Positions 25,323 through 33,965 of a DNA stretch of 64,000 nucleotides are shown here, piece by piece. Made by a program: the position numbers and the translations under genes. The stretch spans positions 4,588,001 to 4,652,000 of the forward strand of contig NZ_CP139972.1 in assembly GCF_034424315.1 (NCBI RefSeq), in the 5' to 3' direction. The first letter of the stretch is position 1, and every line of letters begins with the position of its first letter. The notes beneath the pieces were generated by a model. That model made no database searches and was not told the origin of the DNA. It saw nothing but the letters and a program-made list of their open reading frames with translations. Source of the stretch: Chitinophaga sancti. GTDB lineage: Bacteria; Bacteroidota; Bacteroidia; Chitinophagales; Chitinophagaceae.

Positions 25323-26867
25323 CTATTTAGTCAATCCACCCACCATTGTGATCCGGCTGCTCACCTTAAACGAGGTATCGGCTATCCTGCCATCACTGAT
25401 ATATAAGCCTGTTTTATACAAGCCGCCTAAATTACCATAAGTAGCGACCACCGTATCACTGCCTACATTACCATACACACTTCCTCCTCTAAACAAATCA
25501 CATTGCGCATCTGTCACCACTTTTGAGGAAGCATATAACACGGTGTAAAAAAATTCATCCGGCTGGAAAGTCATGATTTCTTTTCCATTATTAATACGGC
25601 CTACATGCATCACCTTTGATGAACCACCTAGCACCAGGGCATTGACAGTAGATGAATTTGCATCGGGTACACTGGTTGTTTTACCAGCACCCAATACATT
25701 GCCACCTGTGATCTTAAATGTTCCTGAAGGACAATCAATGCCTGAGGCGATGCTGGTGTAAGAATACGCAATCAAAGCACCTCCGGTAATCGTCAGATTG
25801 CCATCGGTATGCAAACCATAATATCCTTTGCAACCTACATAACCACCATTGATGTAAATATTCTTCTTCGCACTCACACCAGGATTATCAGCTGTTGCGC
25901 TGCTATAAATTACATATGCATCTACATTTCCTTTATTAACCGTCAGATCACCTGCACTCTGCAGCCCCTTACCCAAAGTAGACCTGATATAAATACTACC
26001 GCCATTAATATTGATATAAGGATCAGTACCTTCCACTGCAAGTGTAGTCAATCCTAATTTGCGGATATCCACTTCCAGGCTGCCACCATTTACAATGGCT
26101 GCACCACCTTCTACCACAATCCCATTTGCACTGTTGCCCACTTTTGCATACCCACCATCTGCAATAAAATTAGCCGTATGAATGCCATCACCCACAGCAT
26201 CTGCATATAGCTTACCGGAACGAAGGCGCACCCGCTGATCAGAACAGATAGCATGTTGATATAGACCAGATACACTTAGCACACCATCTCCGCTAAAGAT
26301 CACTGGCCCCTCAGCAAAGAGTGTTCCTTTCTGATCTTCGTTACTGGCGGCATAAACAGCACCGTCTTTCAATGTACTGGTTGTGCCGGCACCCAATACA
26401 ATGAAGGCACGCTTAGTAGATTGCAGGTTCAATGCAGGACCATCGCTATTCGTAATGGTCACACTATTGAGGTTTACCTTATAATCGTTATTACTATAAA
26501 TCTTTACGGAACCATCCGTAGTAGTACCTGACAATTCATATTGCACACCGGCTACAGAAGATGTAATGGTTATGTCGCCCAGGTTTTGTGTGATAATGAC
26601 ACCTTTGCCATCGAGCGGATTATTGATCGTCACAGAACTACCGAAGTTAATAGTCACCGTGCTGGTAAACGTAGTATTGTCTACCAGGTCAGCGGCATCA
26701 GCACCAGTGGCTGCAGATCCTTCCGGGGTACCGGAAGTAAAAACACTATCCACCATTGAATAGTTGTTATCAGGCGGTACTTCCGCGGATGATTTCTTAC
26801 AACTGGTAGACAAAGTAAGCGTTGCACCCAACAGGGTTATGCAAAAGGGTAAATAGGATAATTTCAT
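25323..26867 (-). CDS. Cthe_2159-type carbohydrate-binding lipoprotein
   Basis: This 514-aa protein has a lipoprotein signal peptide (lipobox STSC). The mature protein is a repetitive right-handed beta-helix with short polar turns (VKIYSNNDYKVNLNSVTI, then GPALNLQSTKRAFIVLGAGT, then DGIHTANFIADGGYAKV). This matches the Cthe_2159 family, whose founding member is a calcium-containing helix that binds cellulose-like and pectic polymers. It is probably a surface-exposed glycan-binding protein. The gene follows the beta-helix gene at 26913 by 45 bp on the same strand, so the two may form a carbohydrate-related operon. Confidence 0.8.
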   Translation of the reverse strand: MKLSYLPFCITLLGATLTLSTSCKKSSAEVPPDNNYSMVDSVFTSGTPEGSAATGADAADLVDNTTFTSTVTINFGSSVTINNPLDGKGVIITQNLGDITITSSVAGVQYELSGTTTDGSVKIYSNNDYKVNLNSVTITNSDGPALNLQSTKRAFIVLGAGTTSTLKDGAVYAASNEDQKGTLFAEGPVIFSGDGVLSVSGLYQHAICSDQRVRLRSGKLYADAVGDGIHTANFIADGGYAKVGNSANGIVVEGGAAIVNGGSLEVDIRKLGLTTLAVEGTDPYININGGSIYIRSTLGKGLQSAGDLTVNKGNVDAYVIYSSATADNPGVSAKKNIYINGGYVGCKGYYGLHTDGNLTITGGALIAYSYTSIASGIDCPSGTFKITGGNVLGAGKTTSVPDANSSTVNALVLGGSSKVMHVGRINNGKEIMTFQPDEFFYTVLYASSKVVTDAQCDLFRGGSVYGNVGSDTVVATYGNLGGLYKTGLYISDGRIADTSFKVSSRITMVGGLTK

Positions 26868-26912
26868 AGGAATAAATAATTCACGTATGTAAAAATAATT
26901 AAATTTATCACA

Positions 26913-29084
26913 TTACCTCACCTGGTAGGCCTCTGCTTTCAAAGCTTTGTGAATATCCATCGTACCGAATTGATTGTCATGTATAAATAAATTGCTGATT
27001 ACCCGGCCCACCCCGTAAATGGCTAGTCCATTCTTTGCCCCGCTCACCTTATTGCCTTCTATAATCGCATCCTGTACATCATTGATCTCGCCACCGGGAG
27101 ATACCCGGATATAGCTTTTTCCACTCAGCACATTCCCTCTCACCAATGAACCAATATTCAGCCCGGTATAACCAGAACCAATAATATTGATCTGTTGTTC
27201 GCCCCGGAATCGATCTTTCTGATCTAACTGTGGCGTATAAGTGCCATCGCTCAATTCACAGTTTACAATATCAATATACCAGTTAGGCTGTCTGCCATAA
27301 TTCAAATAGGAACCTTTACCTACAATGCCTGCACTGCGTTGCATTTTCAATCCTGCAATCACACAGTTCTGCGCAGAGCCATAGAATTGATAAGCCCCTG
27401 CATCGGTAGCCGAGTTATTTACAAAGTAGAGATGATCACGGATAGTGGTGATACTAATTTCAGAACCGGTATCTGGTGGCACCAAAAATGGCTCATCCAG
27501 TTCGATCCTATCCATGGTATGTTTCACAATTCTCCTGAACTGACCGGCGCCTTTGCCATCGATGATGAAGAGGCCACCACCAATCCATTTGTTGGCCGCC
27601 CACTGAAAGGTCTTGCCATCAGCAGCAAGGGTAATACTATTCCCACTCACACTGCCTACCTTGCCGAAATAGCCGCCACTGCCACCATCCAGGGTCATCA
27701 CTTCCCTGTCATTGATATAATTGAATGGCGTGATATTCCTGGCTTCGTACAGGTCATAACTTTCATTGACAGTGGCACCATATCCATAACCGTTAGTCTG
27801 CTTATGACAATCTTCGAAGATGAGGCCCTGGGGATGGATCTTCATATAGGTCTTTAGACTGCCCCCTGTTTTTTCAAAACGGCAACGCTGGATAAATCCG
27901 CTGACACCAATAAAGGAGAACATGCCGGCTGATTTAAACACACAATCTCTTAGTCTGATACCAGGCCCTTTTAGCTGGATACCGGTTTTGTTCCATTTAC
28001 TATCCAGCTCGGAAACTGCGTTGCCAATATCCTGTAGCACAGTAAGCCGTTCCAGGATCACATGACCATTACCGCTATTCATGATAATGCCGAGTGCACG
28101 GCCTGCCTGGATACTGAGGTCTGTAATACCAAAGTGATCGCTGCCACTGAAAAGGGTTTGTGCACTGACAGGTTTAAAATTTAATACCGTTCCTTTTTGT
28201 CCTTTTATCATCACGCCCGTTGGGATGTTGAATCCATCTGATAAGACATAGTTCCCAGCGGGGATGTTTACAATACCACCATCGCCTGCAGCACTCAAAG
28301 TCCTCTTAAAAGCTTCGGTATCATCCTGCGATCCATCGCCTTTTGCGCCGTATGTTTTTACATTGTACACCTGGGTTTTCCACAGTTCCTTATTCACAAT
28401 ATTGATGGAGAGGGGTGCACTCCAGGCAGTTTTGCCACCTGATCCATTGTGGTAAAACAATTGATATTTGCCTTGCTGAATGGTAGTGGGGATGCTTACT
28501 TTCACAGAATAATCATCATACACGCTATCTACTTTTACGGGAATGGTTTTACCTGCATTTATTAGCATCACCTGGCCCTTGCCACCTTTGCGAAACAGGT
28601 TCTTTCCCTGAATGCGGAGTACATCGCCCGCAGCGGCAGCATTATAGCCATCATCGCTGATCACCCAATTCACAATCGGTACATTGACATAGAAACCGGA
28701 GACGGAGCCTTTATTATCTGTCATGCGGACACAATACACGCCTTGTTGAAATGCAGCTGGAATAATGACCTTGACAGATTGTTCGTTTTGCTGTATTTTA
28801 TCCACAGCCATCATTCTTTCGCCGGCACTGATTTTACTGCTCTTAGGGTCGGGCAGGTGATCGGCTGCGGGCAATGAAACGTAGCTGGGAGTGGTATTAT
28901 CGACTCGTTCATCTGCAAGTCTGCCGACTTCGATCTTTGCAACCTGGTCCATGTATTCCCCTCTTATTAACACTGTTTGTCCGGGTGCAGTAGCGGCAGT
29001 GGTAACCTGGAAAAGTTGTGGTGTGTGCTGAGCAAATACTGGTAATGAAAAGATAATGGTGGCTAGAAAAAAGAGACGTTGCAT
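26913..29084 (-). CDS. Secreted right-handed beta-helix protein, pectate-lyase-superfamily type
   Basis: The start is the ATG at 29084, giving signal peptide MQRLFFLATIIFSLPVFAQ; the frame open to 29153 is not used. The 723-aa protein has two N-terminal IPT/TIG-like regions (about 25-240). A beta-helix domain then begins with VKTYGAKGDGSQDDTEAFKR, the signature entry motif of Pectate_lyase_3/glycosyl hydrolase family 28-like helices. Downstream coils include GNYVLSDGFNIPTGVMIKG and GNGHVILERLTVL. Catalytic residues cannot be identified with confidence. It probably acts outside the cell on a polysaccharide. A -7-like AATCTTTA lies 5 nt before the start. Confidence 0.75.
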   Translation of the reverse strand: MQRLFFLATIIFSLPVFAQHTPQLFQVTTAATAPGQTVLIRGEYMDQVAKIEVGRLADERVDNTTPSYVSLPAADHLPDPKSSKISAGERMMAVDKIQQNEQSVKVIIPAAFQQGVYCVRMTDNKGSVSGFYVNVPIVNWVISDDGYNAAAAGDVLRIQGKNLFRKGGKGQVMLINAGKTIPVKVDSVYDDYSVKVSIPTTIQQGKYQLFYHNGSGGKTAWSAPLSINIVNKELWKTQVYNVKTYGAKGDGSQDDTEAFKRTLSAAGDGGIVNIPAGNYVLSDGFNIPTGVMIKGQKGTVLNFKPVSAQTLFSGSDHFGITDLSIQAGRALGIIMNSGNGHVILERLTVLQDIGNAVSELDSKWNKTGIQLKGPGIRLRDCVFKSAGMFSFIGVSGFIQRCRFEKTGGSLKTYMKIHPQGLIFEDCHKQTNGYGYGATVNESYDLYEARNITPFNYINDREVMTLDGGSGGYFGKVGSVSGNSITLAADGKTFQWAANKWIGGGLFIIDGKGAGQFRRIVKHTMDRIELDEPFLVPPDTGSEISITTIRDHLYFVNNSATDAGAYQFYGSAQNCVIAGLKMQRSAGIVGKGSYLNYGRQPNWYIDIVNCELSDGTYTPQLDQKDRFRGEQQINIIGSGYTGLNIGSLVRGNVLSGKSYIRVSPGGEINDVQDAIIEGNKVSGAKNGLAIYGVGRVISNLFIHDNQFGTMDIHKALKAEAYQVR

Positions 29085-29177
29085 AGTGGTAAAGATTATT
29101 ACTGGTTTCAGTAAACCCGGTCCTATACTATATATGCGCAGAAACTGTGCCACCTGTGCTTACAACAATGAGATTTG

Positions 29178-29185
29178 CTACCTTT
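29178..29185 (+). promoter_or_regulatory. -7 box of the LOG gene
   Basis: TACCTTTG, a perfect TAnnTTTG box, 22 nt before the ATG at 29208. It overlaps the apparent upstream TTG start of the open frame and so excludes it. Confidence 0.55.
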
Positions 29186-29207
29186 GCATATCAAACCCAT
29201 CCAAACA

Positions 29208-29789
29208 ATGAAAAGTATAACTGTCTTTTGTGGCTCCAGCAATGGTACTGACAATGTATTTATGGAACAAGCCTTTCAGCTTGGTAAGACCCTTGGAGAA
29301 AATAAAATCGGACTTGTATATGGGGGTGCAAAAGTAGGCTTGATGGGAGCAGTAGCAGATGGTGCGCTGTCAGCAGGAGGAACAGTAATTGGAGTGATCC
29401 CTGATTTTTTAAAATCAAAGGAAATAGCCCATACAGGTTTGACAGAACTCCTGATTGTAGATAGCATGCATACCAGGAAAATGCGGATGAATGAACTGTG
29501 TGAGGGGGTGATAACATTACCGGGGGGCTATGGAACGATGGAAGAGTTTTTTGAAATGCTGACCTGGGCACAGTTGGGCCTGCATAAGAAACCGATTGGC
29601 ATACTGAATATAAACGGGTATTACGATGCAATGATCACCCTGGTGGAGACGATGGTGGAGAAAGGTTTTTTGAAGGAGGTCAACCGGGATATGCTCTTGA
29701 TAAGTGATGATATTGATACCTTGTTGGAGAAGATGAGGAACTATGTGCCGCCGGTAGTAGGAAAATGGATTAACAAAGAAGAAGTATAA
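29208..29789 (+). CDS. LOG family protein (nucleotide 5'-monophosphate phosphoribohydrolase)
   Basis: From the ATG at 29208 the protein has 193 aa: MKSITVFCGSSNGTD, then GLVYGGAKVGLMGAVADG, and the diagnostic LPGGYGTMEEFFE. These are the nucleotide-binding and PGGxGTxxE motifs of the LOG/TIGR00730 Rossmann family, which hydrolyse cytokinin riboside monophosphate or other nucleoside monophosphates. In bacteria the physiological substrate is often unclear. It stands alone, convergent with the S24/S26-like gene. Confidence 0.9.
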   Translation: MKSITVFCGSSNGTDNVFMEQAFQLGKTLGENKIGLVYGGAKVGLMGAVADGALSAGGTVIGVIPDFLKSKEIAHTGLTELLIVDSMHTRKMRMNELCEGVITLPGGYGTMEEFFEMLTWAQLGLHKKPIGILNINGYYDAMITLVETMVEKGFLKEVNRDMLLISDDIDTLLEKMRNYVPPVVGKWINKEEV

Positions 29790-29812
29790 TGCTGATGGTA
29801 CCAGGTGATTGA

Positions 29813-30136
29813 TCACTCATTGCGATAAATCACCCGGTGCTGGTATTCTCCCTGCACAACTTTTCCGTAGACAATCCTGGTCCATCCATTCTCATGCCCG
29901 TGGTTATTTGCAATCAGGTAACCTTTGTGCGCATCTATCTTAATCACTTTGTGCGCATCAATATACCGGCCTTTCACCTTACAGAACACGATATCCCCAA
30001 TCTTATACACATCTGCTTTTACAAAGGTCAGGTTACTGCCACTCTTCAAAATGGGGAGCATCGAGCTGCCAAATGCTTTCATCTTTCCGGTTCCATGCTG
30101 GAGCAACTCACTCTTTAATCGTTCAAATTTGTTCAT
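29813..30136 (-). CDS. S24/S26 peptidase-like protein
   Basis: The start is the ATG at 30136 (MNKFERLKSELLQ); the extension to 30166 lacks coding character. The 107-aa protein consists mostly of the S24/S26 serine-protease fold: MKAFGSSMLPILKSG carries the GxSMxP nucleophile motif and GDIVFCKVKGRYIDAHKVIKI resembles the 'GDiVvvr---vkRvi' strand. The lysine of the dyad may be K72 of AHKV, or may be absent. There is no HTH and no membrane anchor, so it is neither a LexA repressor nor a standard signal peptidase. It may be an orphan phage-repressor protease domain. Confidence 0.65.
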   Translation of the reverse strand: MNKFERLKSELLQHGTGKMKAFGSSMLPILKSGSNLTFVKADVYKIGDIVFCKVKGRYIDAHKVIKIDAHKGYLIANNHGHENGWTRIVYGKVVQGEYQHRVIYRNE

Positions 30137-30170
30137 ATTTCTAAATTTTGATGCCCAAATGTCCATTTCG

Positions 30171-30193
30171 ACTGCGCAGCTTTTTTGCGCAGT
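30171..30193. promoter_or_regulatory. 8-bp inverted repeat between divergent genes
   Basis: ACTGCGCA (30171-30178) and TGCGCAGT (30186-30193), perfect arms around GCTTTTT, midway between the S24/S26-like gene and the gene at 30238. It is a candidate operator; no T-tract supports termination. Confidence 0.4.
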
Positions 30194-30237
30194 ATTATAA
30201 TTATTTATATATTTAGCATAGTAAAATCCCTATACCT

Positions 30238-30780
30238 ATGAACGCCAGCATTGTTATTGACGATGAAATCGCCCATCTAAGCGGGTTGATGTTCACTGCC
30301 CCTGATCAATTCTTTGAGCAAACTAAAAAGTTCGCAGCACAGCTTACATCAAACGATCTTCCCCTGCTGCGCAGCCGTTTTCATGCGGGTTTGCCCATTC
30401 CGGAAAATGTAGACAAGGCATCCCTTGGGCTTTCAGGCTGGCTATCAGCTTGCCAGTACACCATTTTTGAGCTCATCTATCACATTGGGATCGCTGCGGT
30501 TCCTATGCTGAAAGAGGTGGCCTATGGTGAATATGATTGGACCCAGGCCAGTGCGCTTGAAATATTGACAAGGTTCTATATGGATGGGAAATTGCCAGTT
30601 GAGATCATTGACGAGATTGATTCTAATCTTGCTAAAATGCGATATGAATCACACTTGTACTATGCGCAAGCTTTGATAGCTTTGAGGCGGAAAGACCGGC
30701 GTTATGAAACGCAGGTTATTCAGCGGATCAAAAACGAAGATCTGCATGAAGCCATCAAAGAAATTATGGATGTAAAATGA
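30238..30780 (+). CDS. Hypothetical helical-repeat protein
   Basis: This 180-aa all-helical, soluble protein has repeats reminiscent of HEAT or immunity-type folds: SWLSACQYTIFELIYHIG, then PMLKEVAYGEYDWTQASALEILTRFYMDG. I do not recognise a family. Its stop codon overlaps the start of the next gene by ATGA (30777-30780), so the two are coupled and probably work together. Similar pairs of a soluble helical protein and a membrane protein occur as toxin-immunity or sensory units, but nothing here proves that. Confidence 0.6.
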   Translation: MNASIVIDDEIAHLSGLMFTAPDQFFEQTKKFAAQLTSNDLPLLRSRFHAGLPIPENVDKASLGLSGWLSACQYTIFELIYHIGIAAVPMLKEVAYGEYDWTQASALEILTRFYMDGKLPVEIIDEIDSNLAKMRYESHLYYAQALIALRRKDRRYETQVIQRIKNEDLHEAIKEIMDVK

Positions 30781-31328
30781 CATATGAGCGGCCATTAAAT
30801 GAACAGGAAGCTGCCTATTTTAAAGGCAAAATAAGACACAGGAACTGGTGCAGAATAGCTATCTGGCCACTACTGGGTGCTTTGATAGGTTTGATGACAC
30901 AAGCCTGGCAGGGTATCATCTTCTTCCTGGCCATGGGTACCTGGCTCACGTTCTTTATCAATTTCCATTATCGTGAAATCTGGAGTTTCCTGCAGAAAAA
31001 CCGGATTACGGTGCTGCCGATACGGGCCACCAAATACCTGAAAGCGAAAGAAGACCTGGGTGATGGAGAATTGTATTTTTTTCAGTTGACAGACGATACG
31101 ATTATCCAGGTGAACATCCATGGAGAGATAGAACCAACGGATGATTTTGAAATCATTACGGGCTATGGCATGCATGACCAGGTTATTTATCAAAGGTTTA
31201 TTCACATTGGCGATCCCATTCCTCTTGTAGCAGATGTACATGATTCATTGACTAATATACCTATTGAATTTACGGAACACCATGCTTATAGTATGGCTCA
31301 TGGAAAAATTGAAGATCTTCTCGTGTAA
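30777..31328 (+). CDS. Hypothetical membrane protein coupled to the upstream gene
   Basis: This 183-aa protein has two hydrophobic helices at about residues 21-58 (ISIWPLLGALIGLMTQ-like, then GIIFFLAMGTWLTFFINF). A soluble C-terminal domain of about 120 residues, rich in beta structure, follows (LYFFQLTDDTIIQVNIHGEIEP, then IHIGDPIPLVADVHDSL). The N-terminus is cytoplasmic by the positive-inside rule. Translational coupling to the preceding gene is clear from the ATGA overlap. No family is recognised. Confidence 0.65.
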   Translation: MTYERPLNEQEAAYFKGKIRHRNWCRIAIWPLLGALIGLMTQAWQGIIFFLAMGTWLTFFINFHYREIWSFLQKNRITVLPIRATKYLKAKEDLGDGELYFFQLTDDTIIQVNIHGEIEPTDDFEIITGYGMHDQVIYQRFIHIGDPIPLVADVHDSLTNIPIEFTEHHAYSMAHGKIEDLLV

Positions 31329-31415
31329 ATCTACTTTTCCAACATAACCATTCAACTACTTAAACATTTTCCCTCCCCATACTCCCGTTCTTTGCCCTAA
31401 CAAAAACTTCATCTC

Positions 31416-31763
31416 ATGATTCCATCAGTTGAAACGATGATAGCGCAATATGTGAGTACCTGGAATGCCTCGGACCTCGATGCGTACAAAGCCGGCTTTG
31501 CCTCCTGCTGGGCACCGGAAGCCATTTATACCGATCCCGGCCATGCCATGGTGCAAGGCGTAGCAGCGCTTGCAGACCTGGCGCTATTTTCCTGGAACAA
31601 ATTTCCTGGCAGACAATTCCACATTATCAAACGCCCTGTATTTCACCATAACAGCGGCCGTTATTACTGGAAAGTAGCCCTCCCCGAAGGCCCAAGGGAA
31701 GGACTCGACTACTTCGAATTCAATGACCAGTTCCAGATCACCCGCCTTGTCAGCTTTTTTTAA
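31416..31763 (+). CDS. SnoaL/NTF2-like protein
   Basis: This 115-aa protein has the alpha+beta-cone fold signature: ETMIAQYVSTWNASDLDAYKAGF and a C-terminal YFEFNDQFQITRLVSFF strand. NTF2-like proteins include isomerases, polyketide cyclases and ligand-binding proteins; catalytic residues are not evident. It is followed 24 bp later by a Crp/Fnr regulator on the same strand and probably forms an operon with it. Confidence 0.75.
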   Translation: MIPSVETMIAQYVSTWNASDLDAYKAGFASCWAPEAIYTDPGHAMVQGVAALADLALFSWNKFPGRQFHIIKRPVFHHNSGRYYWKVALPEGPREGLDYFEFNDQFQITRLVSFF

Positions 31764-31786
31764 TATCTTTTTGCTTAAAAGAAAAC

Positions 31787-32359
31787 ATGTACCAGCGGCT
31801 CCTCGCCAATTTTGCCATGCACATCTCTATGGATCAACCTGAGACAGATCTTGTATTGGCAAAACTCCAGACCCGGCAGGTAAAGAAAAACGCCTACCTC
31901 CTGCGTGAGGGAGACATCTGCCGGCAGATCTATTTTGTCAATGAAGGATGTTTGCGATTATTTCATACAGATAGCAAAGGCGAAGATCACAATGTATTAT
32001 TCTGCCCGGAAAACTGGTGGATCAATGATATGGCTAGTTTTTCCGGGCAACAACCTGCCTTTTATAATATAGGCGCCTTGGAAGATAGTGAGGTATTCTT
32101 TTTCTCTTATGATGAACTGGAAGCGCTTTATCTCACAGTGCCTAAACTGGAACGCTTTTTCCGCATCCTGATCCAGAATGGATTTTATATGTATCAACGG
32201 CGGGTGACGGCCAATTTATCTTTGACAGCAGAAGAACGATACGCCCGGTTTAGCCGGCAATATCCAGGTTTGGAGCAAAGAATTACACAGAAACAAATTG
32301 CTGCATACCTGGGTATTACGCCTGCATTTCTAAGTATGATCAGGGGCAGGAAATCATAA
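31787..32359 (+). CDS. Crp/Fnr family transcriptional regulator
   Basis: This 190-aa protein has an N-terminal cyclic-nucleotide-binding-like domain (about residues 25-125: KKNAYLLREGDICRQIYFVNEG, then NVLFCPENWWINDMASF). The C-terminal HTH is ITQKQIAAYLGITPAFLSMIRGRKS. The ligand-binding motif is degenerate, as usual for this Bacteroidota subfamily. TATCTTTT 23 nt upstream of the start may act as a -7 box. The 3' end overlaps the convergent methyltransferase gene by 6 bp. Confidence 0.85.
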   Translation: MYQRLLANFAMHISMDQPETDLVLAKLQTRQVKKNAYLLREGDICRQIYFVNEGCLRLFHTDSKGEDHNVLFCPENWWINDMASFSGQQPAFYNIGALEDSEVFFFSYDELEALYLTVPKLERFFRILIQNGFYMYQRRVTANLSLTAEERYARFSRQYPGLEQRITQKQIAAYLGITPAFLSMIRGRKS

Positions 32360-32968
32360 TTTCTGACACTTAACCAGGAAGAAAGGGTAATTCTCTGTCA
32401 CCTCGCTTACCTCGAACAGCCCTGCATTGCCGAACTCCGCCTGAATAGACGCCCTGTCATAAAAATACATATTCACACCACCGAACATTTCGTAACGGTC
32501 CTTACTGAGCAGGGTGCCTGTTCCATAAGTAGGGGCGGCTTTCGATATAACGGTGAACACCATATAGCCCCCTGTATGCAGCTGTGCATAACAATCCCTG
32601 ATCAGTTTCTGCCGTTCAGGAGCATCCAGCAAATGAATGAGTGCATAACAAAAGATCCCCTCATATTTTTCATAATCAAATGGCATGTCGGTTACAGAAC
32701 CATGATAGATCATCATCTCATTTCCATAATGTTTCCGGGCCATTTTAATGGCAGTTTGAGAGATTTCAATCCCTGTTACTTTCATCCCGTTCTCTCTTAG
32801 CACCTGCGCATTCCGGCCATAGCCAAACCCTGGTACAAGCACGTTCCTCACACCATGCCGCAGGAAGAAGTCCTTTGTTAAGATAGCTGATTTGGCAGGC
32901 TCAAAGCCCCACATCTCCTGCTTTTCGGTAAAACTCTTTTCCCAGAATTCCGGGGTTTCATTTGTCAT
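32354..32968 (-). CDS. Class I SAM-dependent methyltransferase
   Basis: This 204-aa protein has the seven-strand methyltransferase fold: NVLVPGFGYGRNAQVLRENGMKVTGIEIS is motif I with the acidic residue of motif II, and FVFTVIS is the later strand. The aromatic N-terminus (TPEFWEKSFTEKQEMWGFEPAK) is typical of Bacteroidota thiopurine/small-molecule methyltransferases. The substrate is unknown. The gene overlaps the 3' end of the Crp/Fnr gene and is divergent from the YcxB-like gene at 33001. Confidence 0.85.
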   Translation of the reverse strand: MTNETPEFWEKSFTEKQEMWGFEPAKSAILTKDFFLRHGVRNVLVPGFGYGRNAQVLRENGMKVTGIEISQTAIKMARKHYGNEMMIYHGSVTDMPFDYEKYEGIFCYALIHLLDAPERQKLIRDCYAQLHTGGYMVFTVISKAAPTYGTGTLLSKDRYEMFGGVNMYFYDRASIQAEFGNAGLFEVSEVTENYPFFLVKCQKL

Positions 32969-33000
32969 AATTGGCTACCTTTATTGAAATAATTCTAATA

Positions 33001-33468
33001 ATGTCTTTTACGCATACGTCAAAAATATCTCCTGCACACTATATAAAATTCCTCTACGGTCAATATTATAAAAAGCCTGCCATCATTCTCATACATCTCA
33101 TTGCGTTATACTTTCTTTCCCGCATTATTCAGGGTACTGCCAGTATTCCCTCATTCGAGTTTTACTATGTCATTTTCAGCATTGTCTTCCCTAACTTAAT
33201 GATCTTTCTGAACCTGAAGAAACCGGGTGTTAAAAAGTATGTGTATGCACCTATGCAATATACATTTTCAGATGAGACGATACTGATTCAGGGAGTGGAT
33301 TTCAAAACGGAGTTGAAATGGTCTGCCATCCGGAAGGTGACGGTGATGAAACACCTGCTTTTTTTGAAGACATCCAGAACGAATGGTACTTTGTTTGATA
33401 AAAGTTTGCTGACACCGGAAGAGATGGAATTTATCAGGGAGCGGGTACAAAATACTATTTCCCAATGA
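33001..33468 (+). CDS. YcxB-like membrane protein
   Basis: The chosen start is the ATG at 33001 (MSFTHTSKIS), because the TTG at 32971 is followed by the promoter-like TACCTTTA. The 155-aa protein has two hydrophobic helices (about 33-50 and 60-80). A C-terminal YcxB-type domain follows: YTFSDETILIQGVDFKTELKWSAIRKVTVMKH, then KSLLTPEEMEFIRERV. YcxB domains are of unknown function but commonly end in the 'LKW-I-KV' pattern seen here. The 3' end overlaps the convergent HxlR gene by 14 bp. Confidence 0.78.
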   Translation: MSFTHTSKISPAHYIKFLYGQYYKKPAIILIHLIALYFLSRIIQGTASIPSFEFYYVIFSIVFPNLMIFLNLKKPGVKKYVYAPMQYTFSDETILIQGVDFKTELKWSAIRKVTVMKHLLFLKTSRTNGTLFDKSLLTPEEMEFIRERVQNTISQ

Positions 33469-33817
33469 CTTCTTTTCTGTGTGCTAATCCCAGTTCTACC
33501 AGGTTCGATATCACCTCCCGCATTGACCGTCCATAGGCAGTCAGTTCGTACTCCACTGTGACATCATCCATACTGCGATGTACAATATGATGTTCTTCCA
33601 GATCTTTCAGCACTGATGATAATACCTTGGCAGAAACCCCACCTGGTATTTCGGTCTGTAAATCCTTAAAACGGCGTTTGTCATATTGCAGTAGCAGGAG
33701 GATCACTTCCATTTTCCATTTGCCATTGAGCAGGTCCAGGATGTCTTTTGCGACTCCCAGTTTCTGGTTGCAGTCCTTGTCGGAACTGAGCATTGCCTGT
33801 ATTGGACACCCTTTCAT
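33455..33817 (-). CDS. HxlR family transcriptional regulator
   Basis: This 120-aa protein is a compact winged HTH. CNQKLGVAKDILDLLNGKWKMEVI is the opening of the HxlR domain, LQTEIPGGVSAKVLSSVLKDLEEH the recognition part, and YELTAYGRSMREVISNLVELGLAH the wing. Cys19 sits at the position where redox-sensing HxlR proteins (HypR, QorR types) carry a reactive cysteine, so sensing of oxidants or aldehydes is possible. The -7 box TATTTTTA lies exactly 4 nt before the ATG at 33817. Confidence 0.88.
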   Translation of the reverse strand: MKGCPIQAMLSSDKDCNQKLGVAKDILDLLNGKWKMEVILLLLQYDKRRFKDLQTEIPGGVSAKVLSSVLKDLEEHHIVHRSMDDVTVEYELTAYGRSMREVISNLVELGLAHRKEVIGK

Positions 33818-33821
33818 GCTA

Positions 33822-33829
33822 TAAAAATA
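33822..33829 (-). promoter_or_regulatory. -7 box 4 nt before the HxlR gene
   Basis: TATTTTTA, then TAGC, then the ATG at 33817, giving a predicted leaderless mRNA. Confidence 0.45.
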
Positions 33830-33965
33830 AATCTTTTATCTTATGCAGGGTACATATTTACCAGGCGGGTTCAAAGAAAGGGGTGAGGATTCATCGATTT
33901 AATCAGCGGTTGATTCAATAAAGAGATTATAAAGCAGGAAGTTCTATATCTTAAAAAGCCATCAC